The notes under the pieces are model-generated. The model was not told the DNA's origin. It did not search any database and saw only the letters and a program-made list of their open reading frames with translations. Made by a program: the position numbers and the translations under genes. Positions 26,206 to 33,944 of a stretch of DNA of 64,000 bases are shown here, one piece after another; the stretch's first letter is position 1, and the number at the start of each line of letters is the position of its first letter. Source of the DNA: Bacillus sp. 103mf (GTDB taxonomy: Bacteria; Bacillota; Bacilli; Bacillales; Bacillaceae_G); NCBI RefSeq assembly GCF_900116295.1, contig NZ_FPAF01000015.1, positions 23,924 through 87,923 of the forward strand, given 5' to 3'.

Positions 26206-27456
26206 ATGGAGGAATTACAGAAAAGTAAACTTGCTCTAGAAGAAATGGAAATGCCTTTATTAAAAAATACAAACTTCCTATTTCTTTGGGCAGCCACTCT
26301 ATTTTCAAGCTTTGCCTTAGCATTTTTTACGTTTTCACAAACATGGTACATAGCAAAAACATTAAATTTAGAAGCATCACTCGGTGTTGTCTTTGTGGCT
26401 CTTAGTGTTCCGCGCCTCATCTTCATGATTATTGGCGGAGCTGTTGCAGACAAATTCCCAAAAAAGAATATCATGTTTTATTCTAATATTATTCGGGCGC
26501 TTCTTGTCACTATCATTCTTATTTGGTTTATTATTGGTCACGTCACACTATACACATTTGCTTTATTTGCACTTTTCTTTGGCTTAGCCGATGCCTTTTT
26601 CTGGTCAGCTGATGGTTCTATCTTACCTGAGCTCGTAGCGAAGCATCGTCTTACACAAGCAAATTCACTTACACAAATGACGAACCAAGCATCAGTTATT
26701 TTCGGCCCTGTCCTTGGCGGGATACTCATCAAATTCAGTAATTATGAGACAATCTTTACAATAACGATTTTATTATTAATTATCGCTGCCATACTGATTC
26801 AAAAAGTTCACTCTAGTACAGGTCAAGAAGATAAACATGAAAATAAAGGCATGTTCACCTCTATTAAAGAAGGCATTCTTTATGTGAAAGAATCTTCATT
26901 TTTATCCACGTTCCTTATTTGCAGCGCCTTTTTGAATTTATTTTTAATCGGACCGATGCAAGTTGGTTTTCCGCTATTTGTTAAAAATGTACTGCACGGT
27001 GATTCTCTACAATTTAGTTATTTAGAGGCAGCTGTTGGCGGTGGGATGGCCATTGGCGCTGTTATCGTTGGACTGCGAAATATTACTCGCCGCCGCGGGT
27101 TATTTTGCATTATTATGATGCTGTTGTCAGGTGTTTTCTTCTTGTCTATTAATTTCAGTACAACACTTTGGCAAGCACTTCTTTCAGGCTGCTTTTACGG
27201 CATTACAATCGCAATGGCAATTGTGCCGTTAATGGCCATGATTCAATCGACTGTGAAAGAAGAAATGATGGGACGTGTCATGAGCTTACTTATGCTATCA
27301 TCGATGGGCTTTATCCCTATTTCTTATGCAATTACATCACTTGCCTTAGCAGCTGGAATACCTATTGTTATAGTTATGAAAAGCGGTGCAATTGCTGTCA
27401 TTGTCTTTGTACTCTTTATCGCGATTCGCGTTCCAACTGTACGAAAATTTGATTAA
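26206..27456 (+). CDS. MFS transporter, 12-helix (macrolide-efflux-like)
   Basis: A 416-residue major facilitator with 12 predicted membrane segments. NTNFLFLWAATLFSSFALAFFTFSQTWYI (first helix) and the A-motif-like GGAVADKFPKKN after helix 2 resemble the MefA/enterobactin-exporter type MFS_3 group. LADAFFWSADGSILPELV and MIQSTVKEEMMGRVMSLL are also typical of that group. Substrate not predictable. Start ATG 26206 follows GAAAGGG by 6 bases. A terminator follows directly. Confidence 0.85.
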   Translation: MEELQKSKLALEEMEMPLLKNTNFLFLWAATLFSSFALAFFTFSQTWYIAKTLNLEASLGVVFVALSVPRLIFMIIGGAVADKFPKKNIMFYSNIIRALLVTIILIWFIIGHVTLYTFALFALFFGLADAFFWSADGSILPELVAKHRLTQANSLTQMTNQASVIFGPVLGGILIKFSNYETIFTITILLLIIAAILIQKVHSSTGQEDKHENKGMFTSIKEGILYVKESSFLSTFLICSAFLNLFLIGPMQVGFPLFVKNVLHGDSLQFSYLEAAVGGGMAIGAVIVGLRNITRRRGLFCIIMMLLSGVFFLSINFSTTLWQALLSGCFYGITIAMAIVPLMAMIQSTVKEEMMGRVMSLLMLSSMGFIPISYAITSLALAAGIPIVIVMKSGAIAVIVFVLFIAIRVPTVRKFD

Positions 27457-27457
27457 A

Positions 27458-27500
27458 AGAAAGGAGTTATGCTTCATAAGCATGACTCTTTTCTTTTTTC
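27458..27500 (+). terminator. Terminator of the MFS gene
   Basis: AGAAAGGAGTTATGCTT pairs with AAGCATGACTCTTTTCT (two wobbles), then TTTTTT. Confidence 0.85.
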
Positions 27501-27631
27501 ACTTTCCAATGGAAATCCGTTTTGTTAATCTTAGTTTGATACTGCGCCAAAATTTGCTGCTGCTATGTATTAAACTCTTCTTTATTTTGAAATTCACTAT
27601 GTTGCTTCATTAATGAATACATTTTACTCAT
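27467..27631 (-). pseudogene. Small interrupted reading frame (TAG at 27563-27565)
   Basis: ATG at 27631, preceded by GGGAGTG, opens a 22-codon frame (MSKMYSLMKQHSEFQ...) closed by TAG. The same frame then continues for 31 codons (QQQILAQYQTKINKT...) to a TAA at 27467. The flowing amphipathic composition across the TAG suggests the start of a longer gene that decayed. It reminds me of short N-termini of HTH proteins common in this group, but I cannot confirm it. The last codons lie in the MFS terminator. Confidence 0.4.
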
Positions 27632-27728
27632 ATTCATCACTCCCATTTATAAATAAGAAAAAAAACATAAAGGTGGAGAAAGATTTTATTGTATGATAAA
27701 AATAAATTCATCAAACTGAGGTGGAAAA

Positions 27729-28181
27729 ATGATTGTAATCAGTGCATGTTTAACTGGAATTGCTTGTCGCTATGATGGAAACGATAATTTCGTTACAAAA
27801 ATCCAAGAACTACTCGAAAAAGAAGAGACAATTCTTATTTGTCCGGAAATATTAGGTGGATTACCAACGCCTCGCATGCCTGCTGAAATCACGGGAGGCA
27901 ACGGAGATGATGTGCTAGATGGAAAAGCAAAGGTTATCGATCGCAGCGGAAATGACGTGACAGAAATCTTTATTGCAGGTGCTTACAAAGCATTAGATCA
28001 AATCAAAGATTTAAACCCTGAGTATATTATCCTAAAAGAACGCAGTCCGTCATGCGGAAGTTCTGTCATTTACACGGGTAAATTTAATGGACAAAAACAA
28101 GATGGTTACGGCGTTACCACTGCATTATTTAAACGACATGGTTTTACGGTTATTTCAGAAGAAGCATTTACCGAAAAATAA
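27729..28181 (+). CDS. DUF523 family protein
   Basis: A 150-residue cysteine-containing protein of the DUF523 (YbbK-like) family. It begins IVISACLTGIACRYDGNDN and has the conserved ICPEILGGLPTPR, VTEIFIAGA and ILKERSPSCGSSVIYTGKFNG segments. The cysteines at about 7, 13, 39 and 105 are the conserved ones and may bind metal or a cluster. No function is established. Start ATG 27729 follows GAGGTGG. Stands alone. Confidence 0.88.
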   Translation: MIVISACLTGIACRYDGNDNFVTKIQELLEKEETILICPEILGGLPTPRMPAEITGGNGDDVLDGKAKVIDRSGNDVTEIFIAGAYKALDQIKDLNPEYIILKERSPSCGSSVIYTGKFNGQKQDGYGVTTALFKRHGFTVISEEAFTEK

Positions 28182-28332
28182 GGCGATGCCCTTTATTCCT
28201 CTCCTTATTCATTTTTTCCGTATTTCTCCATTCGTTTGCACAATAAATATCTATATAACAAGAAATACAAAGATAAGCCATATTCATTATCATTAATATA
28301 AAATATATTATTAAGAAGCAGGTGAACTGGGA

Positions 28333-29145
28333 GTGAAGAGAATAAAATGGGCTGTTTTCATTTTAGTGTGTAGCATACCACTATTTCTATTAAGTGGTTG
28401 TTTTACAGAAACAAAACTAAAAAAACCAATAGGAGATTATTTGTCAGAAAGCTATGGAATAAAGGATGGAGATTTTAAAATTCTTTCTGCTGATAATAAT
28501 TGGTTTGAAGGTATTGATCATCAAACTTATGTAGAAATAAAAAAACCCTACCACACTTTTGCTTATTTAATTGTAGATAGAAATTCACATGAAATAGATA
28601 AAAATAGCGGCGATGATGTTTTCTTAGAAATATTCAAAGGAGCGTATGTTAAACAACATCGTGATGTTTTGAAACAATCTGATAAGATTATAAAAAAATA
28701 TAACTTATTAAGTGAATCTCCTAATGACTATGACAATGGGAAACAAAATTTCTATTACTATTTACATATAAATATAGATGAACAACAAGAAAAAGAATTA
28801 ATTACAGACTTCAAAAAAGAACAAAAATTAAACACTGACAACATAATAAAAACATTAAAAGTTAGTAAACCTAGAGATAATGCCGATCATATAGGAGTCA
28901 TCAATTTTATTTACTATTACAACACCTATAAAAATAACGGAAGTGTACCTAAAGCCCAAAGCATTGTGGATGATTTTGAAAAAAGTCACGTGTTAACAGA
29001 AGGTGTTTATAACGTAGCAGTTAACACTATATATTCTAGTCCTGAGTCTATACAACAAGGGATGGATAGTAGAAATAGTAATGTCATGTTCATCGTAGAT
29101 AAATCAGGGAAATTTAAAGCAATGGAACCAAATTCGAGTTTTTAG
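28333..29145 (+). CDS. Lipoprotein of unknown function (DUF1672-like)
   Basis: A 270-residue protein with a lipoprotein signal: positive MKRIK, hydrophobic core, lipobox LLSGC with the lipidated Cys near residue 23. The mature part is lysine/asparagine-rich with NNWFEGIDHQTYVEIKKPYHTFAYLIVDRNSHE and a repeated FYYYL / FIYYYNTYK pattern; it resembles DUF1672 lipoproteins, though I hold that loosely. Anchored on the outer face of the membrane. The start codon is GTG, seven bases after AGGTGA. It is more AT-rich than its neighbours, which fits accessory DNA. Ends before a terminator-like hairpin and a repeat cluster. Confidence 0.7.
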   Translation: MKRIKWAVFILVCSIPLFLLSGCFTETKLKKPIGDYLSESYGIKDGDFKILSADNNWFEGIDHQTYVEIKKPYHTFAYLIVDRNSHEIDKNSGDDVFLEIFKGAYVKQHRDVLKQSDKIIKKYNLLSESPNDYDNGKQNFYYYLHINIDEQQEKELITDFKKEQKLNTDNIIKTLKVSKPRDNADHIGVINFIYYYNTYKNNGSVPKAQSIVDDFEKSHVLTEGVYNVAVNTIYSSPESIQQGMDSRNSNVMFIVDKSGKFKAMEPNSSF

Positions 29146-29235
29146 AACCCGATAACTTCGAAAATGGCGACGAAATCTGATAATCCATCTATATACTCAT
29201 TTACCGTGACAGTTAATGCCACAAAAGTCCATTTA

Positions 29236-29292
29236 AAAAGAAAAAGAAGATAACCACTTACTATATATAGAGGATTGTCTTCTTTTTCTTTT
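29236..29292 (+). terminator. Terminator-like hairpin after the lipoprotein gene
   Basis: AAAAGAAAAAGAAGATAA pairs with TTGTCTTCTTTTTCTTTT with one mismatch around 21 bases. The 3' arm is itself T-rich. Confidence 0.7.
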
Positions 29293-29326
29293 CTATATAA
29301 ATAAGATTTTCATCCCTTACGCAAAC

Positions 29327-29538
29327 CATATAAATTCATTTTAATTTTTTGACATATAAGTTACTACTATGCAGAATACAACATGACCTGTACTCGCTTG
29401 TGGCAGGAAAAAGCACTGACCGCTTCTATGCACGGTCAGATGCTCTCGTCCCCCGTTTTTATCCCGCATTAACGGGCAGTAAGACCCCCACTGACGGAAG
29501 TTTCACTTTATGTCGATTTTTACCTGTATATAGCCTTA
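29327..29538. repeat. Repeat C (copy 2) with a 54-bp bcr1-like insertion
   Basis: Repeat C runs from TTCATTTTAATTTTTTGACA to about 29457 and resumes at 29512 (GTCGATTTTTACCTGTATATAG). The uninterrupted copy at 37647 has GGGGTTTTATGTCG at the corresponding point. Confidence 0.75.
29458..29511 (-). mobile_element. bcr1-like element, 54-bp deleted copy
   Basis: TTTAT at both ends (29458 and 29507). It contains ATCCCGCATTAACGGGCAGT and GACGGAAGTTTCACTTTAT, the two ends of a full bcr1-like element in minus orientation. It is the same length as the remnant after bioY. Confidence 0.75.
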
Positions 29539-29685
29539 TTATGAGGCTGGTTTGTTAATTACATAACGTTGTTCAATGCGTTGTTCAATTCTTTCCAACT
29601 CTCGTTTATCATTCAGGATCTTTTGTTTATTTTCCTGTACTAATTCTTTAAAGGATTTATTAAGTAATTTACAATGCTTTTTCAC
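29539..29685 (-). CDS. FbpB/Fbp-family small basic protein
   Basis: A 48-residue gene on the minus strand. The protein begins MKKHCKLLNKSFKELVQ and continues with the ENK, DKRELERIEQRIEQRY pattern that characterises the FbpB (Fur-regulated basic protein) family: a short lysine-rich N-terminus followed by an amphipathic helix. In B. subtilis FbpA/B/C act with the FsrA small RNA in iron sparing. Start GTG 29685 is ten bases after GGAGG; an ATG three codons earlier overlaps the ribosome site. I see no clear Fur box (TGATAAT-type) in the 170 bases upstream, so iron control is unproven. Confidence 0.72.
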   Translation of the reverse strand: MKKHCKLLNKSFKELVQENKQKILNDKRELERIEQRIEQRYVINKPAS

Positions 29686-29867
29686 AATAATCATTCCTCC
29701 TTATTTTCTATGAAACCAAGATGTAGAATGAAAAAACACATAAAACTTTTCGCTTCTTGTAAAAAATTTGTCTTTATTTGTCGAAAAATTCTACTTAATT
29801 AAATAATACTATACCTTTTTCTTTTTCAAAAGGTAATTTTTTGAACATTTCGTGAAATTAACGAACT

Positions 29868-30233
29868 ATGGTAATAGGGATTGTATTTTTTGTTTTTGCC
29901 ATTAGCTTTTTGTACTTCCGTTTATTCACAGATCTAGATCGAGATAGAAGACAGTATCAAATGCTTTCTAAAGTGGGGTTAACGGAAAAAGAATTGAAGA
30001 AGGTTGTAACACAACAAATTAGTGTGTTATTTTTTGTACCAATTGTAGTAGCAGTAGTTCATAGTGGTGTAGCATTTATGGCACTACAATATATAGCGCA
30101 GCATAAACACGTAGATTTATCAGTTACTCAAAATTCCATTTTCGTATTCACAGGGTTTATATTTGTACAAATTACTTACTTTTTGTTTATTCGAAGAAAT
30201 TACTTACGTCAGTTACTTCGCTTTGTGGGCTGA
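29868..30233 (+). pseudogene. C-terminal fragment of a BceB-type ABC permease (FtsX domain)
   Basis: An open frame of 121 residues equals the last fifth of a bacitracin-type permease. It has a membrane helix, the cytoplasmic segment RLFTDLDRDRRQYQMLSKVGLTEKELKKVV that precedes the last FtsX helices, two more helices and a basic tail. Intact BceB proteins are about 620-650 residues. An in-frame TAA lies three codons before the ATG and there is no ribosome site, so this is a remnant. No bceA partner is nearby. Confidence 0.78.
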
Positions 30234-30263
30234 GATTCCATATGATTTAAATATATTCAAATT

Positions 30264-30301
30264 AATAGTGTAGGCTGATTATTGGCTTACACTATTTTTT
30301 T
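30264..30301 (+). terminator. Terminator after the permease fragment
   Basis: AATAGTGTA / TACACTATT stem followed by TTTTTTT. Confidence 0.85.
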
Positions 30302-30404
30302 ATACAAAATTAAAAGAATACTCTTAAGTAACAGTTTTTTTAGAATAATACTGTTAGCGTGGGGGGTTTCCGAAATGCTGGCGGTACCCCATATAGAAGA
30401 AACA

Positions 30405-30438
30405 AAAAAACACGCGGTGTAGGTGCACCACGTGTTTT
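30405..30438 (-). terminator. Terminator of the beta-helix gene
   Basis: AAAACACG-C-GGTG / CACC-A-CGTGTTTT stem next to the stop codon; the minus strand ends TTTTTTTG. Confidence 0.85.
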
Positions 30439-30441
30439 CAA

Positions 30442-32946
30442 TTAATTCGGAAGCTCCTGATTCCCGTTTACAATATCCTTTGGCTTTACCTTCAAAAATG
30501 CCTTGTGTAAGATGTTGTTTTGAACGCGATAAGCTGGTGCATTGACGCCGCCGTAAATCGTGCTAATACCTTCAACCGCTGCACCTGTTGTGATGGTATT
30601 GCCAGTGATGTTTGCTTGTTGGCCCTGGAACGGTTTGTCTTTATTCCAATAGTCTCCCACTTTGATAACCGCTTTGTTCATCCCTGGCAGTAAGCCAGAG
30701 GTAATCGTGTTATTGACAACATTGATTTGTTTCCCCATTGGGATATTGAGTACAGTTGTATCACCATTGATATCAAATCGAGAGTTTTGAATTGTAACAT
30801 TTGCGTCTTTGTTTCCGACGTTAAATGTCCCTTTTGCTGCCTTAAATGTACAATTTTGAAAGATGTAAGTGCCGTTATAGTCGACATGTGTACCACCAGT
30901 CGCAGTTGGACTGGATTCAAACATGCAATTGTTATAGGTCCCTCGTACGAATGAAGTGCCAGGGTGATTGAGCACTTTCAAGTTGTCAAAAGTACTTCCG
31001 TCTGGTGCTTGGCCGCCCACTCTTCCTCCGTTTATGGTTACATTACTTACATGAACAGGGTTGACCCACACATTTAAATCCATATTGTTTAATGTAAGGT
31101 TTTTCGCTTCGATTCCAAACGGGACACGACTTGAAAGACTAAACATCGTTTTATCAAATGTCATGCCGTCTACCACCGCGCGAGGTCCTGTGATGCTCAT
31201 CAGTCCATCCTTTATGCTGTTTCCTTCAAACGTGATATCGTGATAGGCGTAAATACTATTGGCATCAAATGTATTATTCTTGATATATGCATTTGTGAAT
31301 GGTTCGGAAACAGCTAAACCGATTTTCCCTCTTGATCCGAAGTGATTCCCTTCAACAACCCCATCATGTCCATCATATAAAATGACATCGTATTTGTTAT
31401 TGTTGTAGAATTTGTTGTTTTTGATGAAGATGTTTTTGTTCATCATCCCGTTTTCACCGTATCCGCCCTCTACGTCAATGCCAGATTCAGGCGCAACACC
31501 TTTAATATCATGGAAGACACTGTCTGTGATGGTTACATGGTCCGCGCCTCCCACTGTGATGCCTTGACGCCGATTAAAGGAAAAGTCAGAATGTTTTACG
31601 GTCACATTCTTTGCTAATGCCTTGCTCCAAAACTCCCCGTATACACCGCTCGTATTTGCTTTTTTAAACACCGCTTTAAAGGACGCTGCAGATTTTGGAA
31701 TTTGAACCACTTCTTTTCCGGTATTGACACTGTAGCTAGATAAGAAGGAACCATCTGCTTGATAAAAATAGACATCATAGAGATACGGCAAATTTTTTGC
31801 ATTTGGCATTTCAAAATAAGGTTCTGTTTTGAGGATGTCCTTTGTGAATGGGATCGGTGCTTTCAATCTAATTTTCGTTGGATCTGCCACTTTGTTTCCA
31901 TTTTTATCAAGAGAACCCGATTCAAAATGATCTGGATAGATGTCTTGCAATAACGTTCCTTTCCCACCAATACCCGCACCATCACCTGTGAAGTTTGTTG
32001 CTTTAACGCCGTCAATTGTCAAGTTTTTGGCCGCATATACAGAAATGCCGATTCCATTTTCATGCGTACCAGGAAAACTCGGTCCTTGTTTTTTCGAATA
32101 GTCATGCGTATCTTTATCACCTTTGTACGTCCCGCCTTTTAATGTGACGTTGTCGGCGCCGTACCCAACACATACAGTTGAATATACTTCTCTTGCGTTT
32201 GTTTCTTTTTGAATCACAGCATTTTCATCTAACCAGAATGTGATATTCGGAACCATATTGATACACGCGGAAGGGTCATTCGACAAAGCAGGATTTTCTT
32301 TTTTTACCATGTACGTTCCTGCTGGAACCTTGAATGTTTTGAGGGCATTTGCTTTTGCGAATTGGAGTGCATCGTTCATTCCTTTTGTCGATTCAATCGG
32401 ATGCGTGCCATCGTTTGAAATATGCCATTTTTCTTGCTCTTTTTTGTTTAATTCATAGAAAGTACCATCTTTTTCTACCGTTTTGAGGGCAGCTTGTTCA
32501 CCTGCCGCCGCCTTTACTTGCACGTTCCCATTTTTCAACCTGCTTCCGTTGATCGAAGTTTGAAATAGTCCCTCTTTATTTGCTGTAACGTCTGCAGAAA
32601 CTTGTTTTCCATCTGCATCTGTCACTTCAATGTGAACAGGCGTATTTGCTTCTGCCGTGCCTTCTACTCCGTAAGAAGATTGATTGTTGTAAATCATATG
32701 TTGTAAATTTCCGAGTGCTACGTTTGTTTTTTTTGTTTCTTTTGTTTGTTTTGCCGCTATTTGGGTAACAGGATTACTTGTGAATACCCTATTTGTTTGC
32801 ACGAAACGCTTTCGCCCTGCACCGTCCCATTTTTCGTATTTATTTGCGACATGCACCGCGGTAATTGGAATCGGTTTCATGGTATTCCCATTTTCTGTGT
32901 GCAAACTATTTTGAAGCAATAACAATAGAGCTGTCATCACCATCAT
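30442..32946 (-). CDS. Large secreted right-handed beta-helix protein
   Basis: An 834-residue protein. A short hydrophobic N-terminus (MMVMTALLLLLQ) lacking early positive charge may serve as export signal. Residues of about 80-150 look like a small beta-sandwich (GVEGTAEANTPVHIEVTDADGKQVSADVTANKEGLFQ). From about 195 a pectate-lyase-like parallel beta-helix begins (DALQFAKANALKTFKVPAGTYMV) with many right-handed coil repeats such as NLTIDGVKATNFTGDGAGIGG, RQGITVGGADHVTITDSVFHDIKG and NVTIQNSRFDINGD. Such folds act as polysaccharide lyases, hydrolases or binding spikes. Start ATG follows AGAGGTGA. Codon use looks more GC-rich than its neighbours, and IS-end-like sequences lie on both sides, suggesting acquisition. 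Confidence 0.82.
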   Translation of the reverse strand: MMVMTALLLLLQNSLHTENGNTMKPIPITAVHVANKYEKWDGAGRKRFVQTNRVFTSNPVTQIAAKQTKETKKTNVALGNLQHMIYNNQSSYGVEGTAEANTPVHIEVTDADGKQVSADVTANKEGLFQTSINGSRLKNGNVQVKAAAGEQAALKTVEKDGTFYELNKKEQEKWHISNDGTHPIESTKGMNDALQFAKANALKTFKVPAGTYMVKKENPALSNDPSACINMVPNITFWLDENAVIQKETNAREVYSTVCVGYGADNVTLKGGTYKGDKDTHDYSKKQGPSFPGTHENGIGISVYAAKNLTIDGVKATNFTGDGAGIGGKGTLLQDIYPDHFESGSLDKNGNKVADPTKIRLKAPIPFTKDILKTEPYFEMPNAKNLPYLYDVYFYQADGSFLSSYSVNTGKEVVQIPKSAASFKAVFKKANTSGVYGEFWSKALAKNVTVKHSDFSFNRRQGITVGGADHVTITDSVFHDIKGVAPESGIDVEGGYGENGMMNKNIFIKNNKFYNNNKYDVILYDGHDGVVEGNHFGSRGKIGLAVSEPFTNAYIKNNTFDANSIYAYHDITFEGNSIKDGLMSITGPRAVVDGMTFDKTMFSLSSRVPFGIEAKNLTLNNMDLNVWVNPVHVSNVTINGGRVGGQAPDGSTFDNLKVLNHPGTSFVRGTYNNCMFESSPTATGGTHVDYNGTYIFQNCTFKAAKGTFNVGNKDANVTIQNSRFDINGDTTVLNIPMGKQINVVNNTITSGLLPGMNKAVIKVGDYWNKDKPFQGQQANITGNTITTGAAVEGISTIYGGVNAPAYRVQNNILHKAFLKVKPKDIVNGNQELPN

Positions 32947-32990
32947 CGATACTTCACCTCTTTCTATATAACCATTTCAAATTAATCGTT

Positions 32991-33191
32991 TTAAGATTGT
33001 TTGTTGGGATCTGATTTATCCCTTTCTTTTAACTTTTTCTCTACATTGTAAACGATTGTAATCATACATAGAATCATAAGCGTCACGATTCCAATTGTTG
33101 TATAAGGACTTCTCCATAACAAGCTAACGACGCTTCCGATTACAATCATAAAATAGCCGCTTCTTTTCAAAACATTGATTCCACACGACAT
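32991..33191 (-). CDS. Small two-helix membrane protein
   Basis: A 66-residue protein with two hydrophobic segments (about 12-28 and 32-48) and a charged C-terminus (VEKKLKERDKSDPNKQS). No family is recognised. Start ATG follows AAGGGAAA. It precedes the beta-helix gene by 44 bases on the same strand and could be cotranscribed with it. Confidence 0.6.
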   Translation of the reverse strand: MSCGINVLKRSGYFMIVIGSVVSLLWRSPYTTIGIVTLMILCMITIVYNVEKKLKERDKSDPNKQS

Positions 33192-33359
33192 CTACCGTTT
33201 CCCTTTTTCTTGATGAAGAAAAGAAATTTATCGTTTATTTAGATTATTTTTATTATAAGATATAAAGGAATCAGGAAAGGCGAGAGTTTCACCGTTTTTA
33301 TTTTATTCACGAAAAAACATGATACCATTAAGAAAAACAATTTGGCAAGGGGGAACAAT

Positions 33360-33455
33360 ATGAAACACGTAATCAAATCAAAAAAGCAAAGAAACCATAT
33401 GATTATTCCTTTGCTTGGTATTTACTGGTTCGTTGCACAAAACAAACATCTTTAG
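33360..33455 (+). CDS. Possible 31-residue peptide, probably truncated
   Basis: ATG 33360 is preceded by AAGGGGG, a strong ribosome site. The frame reads MKHVIKSKKQRNHMIIPLL... to TAG. Only the first dozen codons precede the decayed transposase; the rest lies antisense to it. Most likely a native start fused to transposon DNA, so function is doubtful. Confidence 0.35.
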   Translation: MKHVIKSKKQRNHMIIPLLGIYWFVAQNKHL

Positions 33456-33540
33456 CAAGATTTCGTAAGATATTTGGGGATAAGAAACTTTGAATTTCTT
33501 GAGCAAATAGTTGTAATTCATCAGATACAGAAATAGACAT
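33403..33540 (-). pseudogene. IS231-like (IS4 family) transposase N-terminal remnant
   Basis: A 45-codon frame with the N-terminus typical of IS231 transposases: SVSDELQLFAQEIQSFLSPNIL followed by RNLAKDVCFVQRTSKYQAKE, where family members continue for another 400 or more residues. Here a TAA follows at once. GGGGTACCGTCACATCGC (minus strand, about 33630-33647) lies roughly 100 bases before the ATG and could be the left end. The rest of the element is missing. Confidence 0.72.
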
Positions 33541-33747
33541 ACAAAAACGCCATCCTTTCCTATGATTCTGCAGAAAGAATAGCGTATTTTTTCATTTTAG
33601 GGGGTATTTTGTTTTATTAGCTTGATAGCGATGTGACGGTACCCCTGTTAGCTCATATTTTAATTATCCTTACACTTAGCGTACAGAGTACTAGTTAAAT
33701 CATTTCCAAAATATGTCTAAATGTACAATTTTCTTTTTTTGATATGG

Positions 33748-33902
33748 TGAGGCCTAATAAATCCATTTTGATCTCCCAGCATATAAGCCGCCGTTATGCA
33801 GAACAAAATATGACCTACACTCACTTTCTCCCGTTGTTTTTATCTTCGCACGTGGCAGAAACAGACCCTGACTGCTTCTATGCATGGCCAGTAAAAATGG
33901 GT
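33748..33902. repeat. Repeat C (copy 3)
   Basis: AATAAATCCATTTTGATCTC, CGTTATGCAGAACAAAATATGACC, and GACTGCTTCTATGCATGGCCAG match the other C copies at about 15.6, 29.3 and 37.6 kb. Confidence 0.75.
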
Positions 33903-33904
33903 TT

Positions 33905-33944
33905 AATCAAAAAGAGCGTCGAGCTTTGGACGCTCTTTTTGATT
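33905..33944. terminator. Strong bidirectional terminator at the end of the sensor kinase gene
   Basis: Sixteen-base perfect stem AATCAAAAAGAGCGTC / GACGCTCTTTTTGATT with an 8-base loop. Confidence 0.92.
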
